Of a stretch of 64,000 nt of DNA, positions 59,856-64,000 are shown one piece after another. Both the position numbers and the translations under genes were made by a program. How positions within the stretch are numbered: the first letter of the stretch is position 1; each line of letters opens with the position of its first letter. Origin of the DNA: Paramecium sonneborni (Eukaryota > Ciliophora > Oligohymenophorea > Peniculida > Parameciidae); the NCBI GenBank assembly GCA_905182985.1, contig CAJJDN010000166.1:117979-181978 (forward strand). The letters are read 5' to 3'. The notes beneath the pieces are model-generated. The model searched no databases, was not told where the DNA came from, and was given only the letters and a program-made list of their open reading frames with translations.

Positions 59856-60057
59856 ACTTAATAAAATAGATTAAATATCGAATTAAATTTCTTCATCTTT
59901 AAACACTCAATCAAATTCAATTTAAATCTTTAGAAATATAAGACTTTTAGCAGTAGCATATATTGATTCTAAATAAAAAGAAGAACATAAAATATTATAT
60001 AGATATTATGCATATTATAATGAAATGTTGTTTTATTGATAAATATATTTATTTGCT

Positions 60058-60258
60058 TCATTCTTACTCATGAGTCTAATAGAAGACCTTCTAAGTTGTA
60101 CGGAAGCTATCAATATATCTCACTAAGCAATTTGTCATGGCATCTTAATCTTATTCTGTATATTGACCATTAAATTTTTTCATATCTGGAACAAGCTAGT
60201 TAAAACAATTTTTAAATGCTTAGCTGACGAATAATTATCCTGATTAGATTGAACTCAT
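60058..60258 (-). CDS. Small Tim-like mitochondrial chaperone, 66 aa
   Basis: Intron-free, 67 codons from ATG 60258 to TGA 60058. Length and pattern fit the Tim8/9/10/13 family: a helix, AFKNCFNQLVP, a short linker, AMTNCLVRYIDSFRTTQKVF. Canonical members have twin CX3C motifs. Here only the first Cys of motif 1 and the last Cys of motif 2 remain, the other two positions being Leu and Ala. The retained pair is the one that forms the outer disulfide. Small Tims carry hydrophobic precursors across the intermembrane space. Only 47 bases separate its start from the upstream gene's stop. Confidence 0.65.
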
Positions 60259-60305
60259 TAATTATTATTATTATTAATTAAAATTATTTATATAAATTAG
60301 TATCA

Positions 60306-63300
60306 TCATTATTTTTATTTAAGTACTTCAACTAATCTTTATAAAGCCTTGAAAAAATTACGTGTCTTAATAAGGAATTAAAAATTTGGTACTACAGATT
60401 ATATATATGTAAAAGTCAATTCTTTCTACTAAAAATAATCAGTCTTATTTTCAAACAAGTTTACTATAACTTTATGTTATGTTTAGAATAACTATAATTA
60501 TAATAAAACAAGATGTTTATTCTTTTTTTTAATTACTTCACTATAAATGTATCCTTCCCCACCATTCTTTTTATCTGTCTAAAACTGATCTACACTTTCA
60601 GTTATAATATATTTTCTTAGAGTATTCGCAGTTTCTTAATGTTACAAAGCCAATTGTGATAAATTTAAATAATTTTAAGTCTTAATTTTGTATGTTAAAT
60701 AATGGCACATATTTATTATATCAGATATAGATAATTTACTATTCATATAATTTGTTTATGATTTAAAAAAACCATCTGCTATGAATAAATTTAACAGTTC
60801 TCTGAGATTAACTCTAATATCTTTGAAGAAATAATTAGTTAAACAATAGTATCTAAAATATATATTATAATTAGATGAAGAAGAATAAGGCATTGGATTT
60901 AGTGGTTTTAAAATATCAGTTCTTTTATTATTCAATGGTTCTAAGAAACATTCCACATAAGCTGATCCTAATCTTTCAATTCGAAATTATGCACTACAAA
61001 TAAATTCCATTATCTAACCATCAAAAAAATTTGTATTCAAAATGTATCTACTTTTAGAGAATTTGAATTGTTAAGTTACTCTAACATGATTATTTATAAT
61101 TAAATTTTCAAATTTTTCAGTTAATTCGGTTTAGACTTTATAATTATATCTTGAATTTTCCATAGATTATCTCTTCATTAAATGTTCTTTGCCTATTATT
61201 TTTATTTTTTAATCTGAAAAATCTTCAAATCTTTCTATTAATCTATCCATCAGTGTGTTAAAATTGCTAAAGTTTTTATCATGCTCTAAATTTAATAAAA
61301 ATACTTCATTTAAAAGTCTATTCCAAATTTATATTTCAATTAATTTATCATGATTATCTTCAACATTATGTAATTTTCTTGTAAAACTTAAAAACTTCAT
61401 AACATTATCTGATATTTAATTATTTTGATTAATTGCTTATTTAATGACTTTGTTTTTCATTAGGATCTCATTACTTATTTAAGCAAATCCTACTCTTTAT
61501 TATTACTTTTTTTTTTATTTTGCTGATTACAAATCAAAAGGTGATTACTCAGATTTTTTGATTAATTTAATCTTTTATATTAAATTCATATCTAATTATG
61601 GATGTTTTTTTTAATTTACATGATTTATTTTTTCTTTAGTGGATAAATCATTATAATCAGTAAATTAAGAATTAGTAATCAAATTGAATATAACATGATC
61701 TTTAAAATCCATTTCCTAAAAATGTAAAATATTGATGTAAGTCATCAATTTTCTTTTACTTCTAGGAAAGTAATAGAGTATTTAAAACATGTCTAAATAA
61801 GTATGAGCAAGTATAGAAATAATCACAAATTCTTACTTTAGTAATTTAACATTTTTTAATTCTTTAAAACGCATTTCATTGACTATTTTTTATTTGTTTT
61901 TTTATTTTATTAAATAAAACTTTTAAGTATAATGTCCTATAACTCTAAAAATTCTATGAACAGTATTTAAATAATTTTTGTCAGTAGTATTTTGATCGAA
62001 ATTATTTTTTGGAAATTCATTGAATGTACATCTTGTAACCTTTTCATTATAATTTACGTTAATAGATTATTATCTATTAAAAAATAATGAATGAAGCATA
62101 TATTTATTTAAATTCACAGGAGATTAATTTTGATTATATTTCATAATTTAAGGTACTCTATATAAGAATCTCTTATCAAATTTTGTATTTGAAATGATTG
62201 TCTTACACCAATTAAATATAATGTTTGAATCAAAATACTTTTCAACATCAAATTATAATTCTAAATCATACTTATTAAATAATAAAATGTATTTCTTTAA
62301 TTTAGAATTGAATTCATATAATTCTACACTGACAAATAGGTGTTCACTATTATAAATATATATTCTTTCTGATCCTTGTTATTATTTCTGATCTTATAAG
62401 TAATATACTTTCACATGAACATAACATTATTAATTGTTCCATAATTTTAATATATAAATATAATCCAATCTGTCTAGAAATTATAATAATTTTTTAGAGT
62501 TGCTTACTAATAAAACTTTAATTTGATGATAATTTGGTAATTAAGATTTCAAATAACTATAGAATTGATGATCTTTTAAATATAAAAATGAAGTAGGAGA
62601 ATACAAAACACGAATAATTCCTGTTAAGATTTAACTTTTTTGGTATTTATTCATTTTGTAACAATTAGAAATTTAATGAATTAAATGTTAATCATATAAA
62701 TACAATATGATTGGAGATTGATTTTATTTGATGTAAATAATCTTCATAAAGCTATTTTAATCAATAAATAGAAACTTTCTTGAAGGGATTTAAAAAGTTT
62801 AATATTTATTATATGTCATAGTTTATTTATGTAAATCACTCCATTAATCTTAGAAATCAAAAGCATAATCTGTAACTTATTCAATCTTTCTAGCTTCAAC
62901 TATTATTCTCATATCAATTTAATTTATATCCTAAAACAATTTATTAAATGGTAATTGTTAAGCTATTTGATTTTCTTTTTCTCTATTTTCAAAACCTCTC
63001 CTAATATCATGTTATTCATTGGGATACACACTATATTTAAAAACACAGTCAATTTTATTATAAAGACTTTGATGATCCATTTTTTAAATAAAATTGTGTG
63101 TTTTTGATAAAATGTGAAGATATTTAGGTTGAATAATGATTTTTCTATTTTTGATATCTAAAGTAAATGCATTTTTCAAAACTAAATCAGCTACTTGTGA
63201 ATATGAACATTGTTCAGATATAATATTTTTAAGAATTTAATCAAAATTACATTATTAAATATCTCCATTATTGAATGTAGTTTCTTATAAAGCTTAACCT

Positions 63301-64000
63301 AATTTACAGAAATCATCTAATTGCATTTTTAATGGTTGAAAAGCACGTTCACTTCTTGATTGTTTGATATCTTAAGATTATTATTTTTCATTTAATTTTA
63401 ATGATTTATCTCTTTCAAATACAGTTACTTCAATTCTAACTTTAAAAAATTCCTAATTGAATTTCCAATCAAAATGTGAATAATCAATATCAAAAAAATT
63501 AGAAATCGTTTAAAATCCTGTTCTAACTTAATGTTTTTATGCATTGAACAATAAATCATCAAAATGAAATTGGCTTTTTAGTGTCAAATGTAGACTTATG
63601 AGACAGTATTTACTGATTTAATTACAAATTTAATAATCATAATGATTTAAAATATCTTGAATATTAATAGTTGCACACTAGATATAAATAGATTTATGAG
63701 AAAGATCATAAATATCTTCAAGCATTTAATCTTAAAAAAACATACTATTATTATGTACAAATCGAAATGCTAAAATTTAATTGAGTATGCTTTTATTACT
63801 TTCAATAAAATCCCTATATCTAATTGACAAATCCTATGGTTTTTTATAAATGTTACGTCTATATTCTAAAATCTATTGTTCTAATATTTTTAATTATAAA
63901 ATAATATCATGTACAAGAGGTAAATTTAAAATATATTAAGTAGCATCAGATAAAAGATTACAATCTTAAAATTAAGGTAATAATTCATAGACAGATCCGA
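60306..64000 (-). CDS. Giant intron-free protein, at least 1230 aa, 5' end outside window
   Basis: A single minus-strand frame runs from the window edge (64000) to TGA 60306 without any intron: 1231 codons including the stop. It is Asn/Ile/Phe/Tyr/Lys-rich with evenly mixed hydrophobic and polar segments, as expected of a large folded protein; no membrane helix or coiled coil stands out. Stretches such as VHDIILQLKILEQQILEYRR, SISDIINMCHYLTYKIKTQNYL and FFKALQRLVEVLKQKQ (C-terminus) are helical. I recognise no family. Absence of introns over 3.7 kb is notable next to intron-rich neighbours. Confidence 0.8.

Noticed and set aside
1..64000. CRISPR arrays, tRNA or rRNA genes, transposons
   Set aside because: No regularly spaced identical repeats, cloverleaf with CCA-type arms, rRNA-like GC islands, transposase or reverse transcriptase motifs were seen on either strand.

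Overview
The window is almost certainly Paramecium macronuclear DNA (P. tetraurelia-like). It is extremely AT-rich. Conserved proteins read through only if TAA and TAG mean glutamine and TGA is the sole stop. Genes carry introns of about 19-38 nt, mostly GTA...TAG, and sit tens of bases apart. A standard-code ORF caller therefore sees only scraps. I re-read both strands with TGA as the only stop. In almost every multi-exon gene, subtracting the introns leaves a whole number of codons.

Layout. 85-2184 (-) TPR protein, divergent from 3564-9371 (+) Virilizer-like protein; then Ulp1-type SUMO protease (9411-10907 +), PP2C phosphatase (10935-12112 -), two genes sharing a ciliate-type domain (12191-13374 and 17515-19463), an unknown gene (13403-14465), a CNBD K+ channel (14831-17455), an unknown gene (19556-21198 -), a 2001-residue four-domain voltage-gated channel (21351-27491 -), mitochondrial RNA polymerase (27607-30752 -), a small protein (30908-31195), TBC RabGAP (31316-32485), a gamma-carbonic-anhydrase-like protein (32512-33186 -), a SHIPPO/PGP protein (33253-34236 -), a membrane protein with a broken frame (34595-35262), a REX-type exonuclease (35482-36829 -) and a coiled-coil protein (37041-38684 -). 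From 38.7 to 42.9 kb is a gene-poor stretch containing an STE20/MST-like kinase pseudogene. Then come a coiled-coil CaaX protein (42902-43780, repeated at 44144-45022), a PH-like plus kinase gene (45376-46855), an EF-hand protein (46867-47097 -), a B-box/TPR protein (47131-49710 -) divergent from a MORN protein (full copy 52243-53549), a coiled-coil protein (53644-55584 -), a Tortifolia/SINE1-like C-terminal protein (55658-56128), a three-repeat Myb protein (56152-57773), an unknown gene (57974-58297 -), an importin-alpha-like protein (58324-59855 -), a small-Tim-like protein (60058-60258 -) and a giant ORF running off the end (60306-64000 -).

Assembly. Single Ns at 2774, 44066, 49980 and 51451 are each followed by a verbatim restart of 1.1-1.35 kb already present just before the N. 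They look like overlapping contigs that were joined without merging. Gene 5' ends near them are therefore duplicated artefactually, and true gene order and spacing should be read after collapsing them.

There is no operon logic; functions are mixed, as is usual for ciliate chromosomes. The most interesting items are a probable Virilizer homologue with a glutamine-rich repeat tail, a four-domain channel with aspartate in all four pore loops, an in-frame TGA inside a conserved mitochondrial RNA polymerase, a small-Tim-like protein that lost exactly one predicted disulfide pair, and a gamma-CA-like protein without zinc ligands. I found no mobile element, CRISPR array, tRNA or rRNA.
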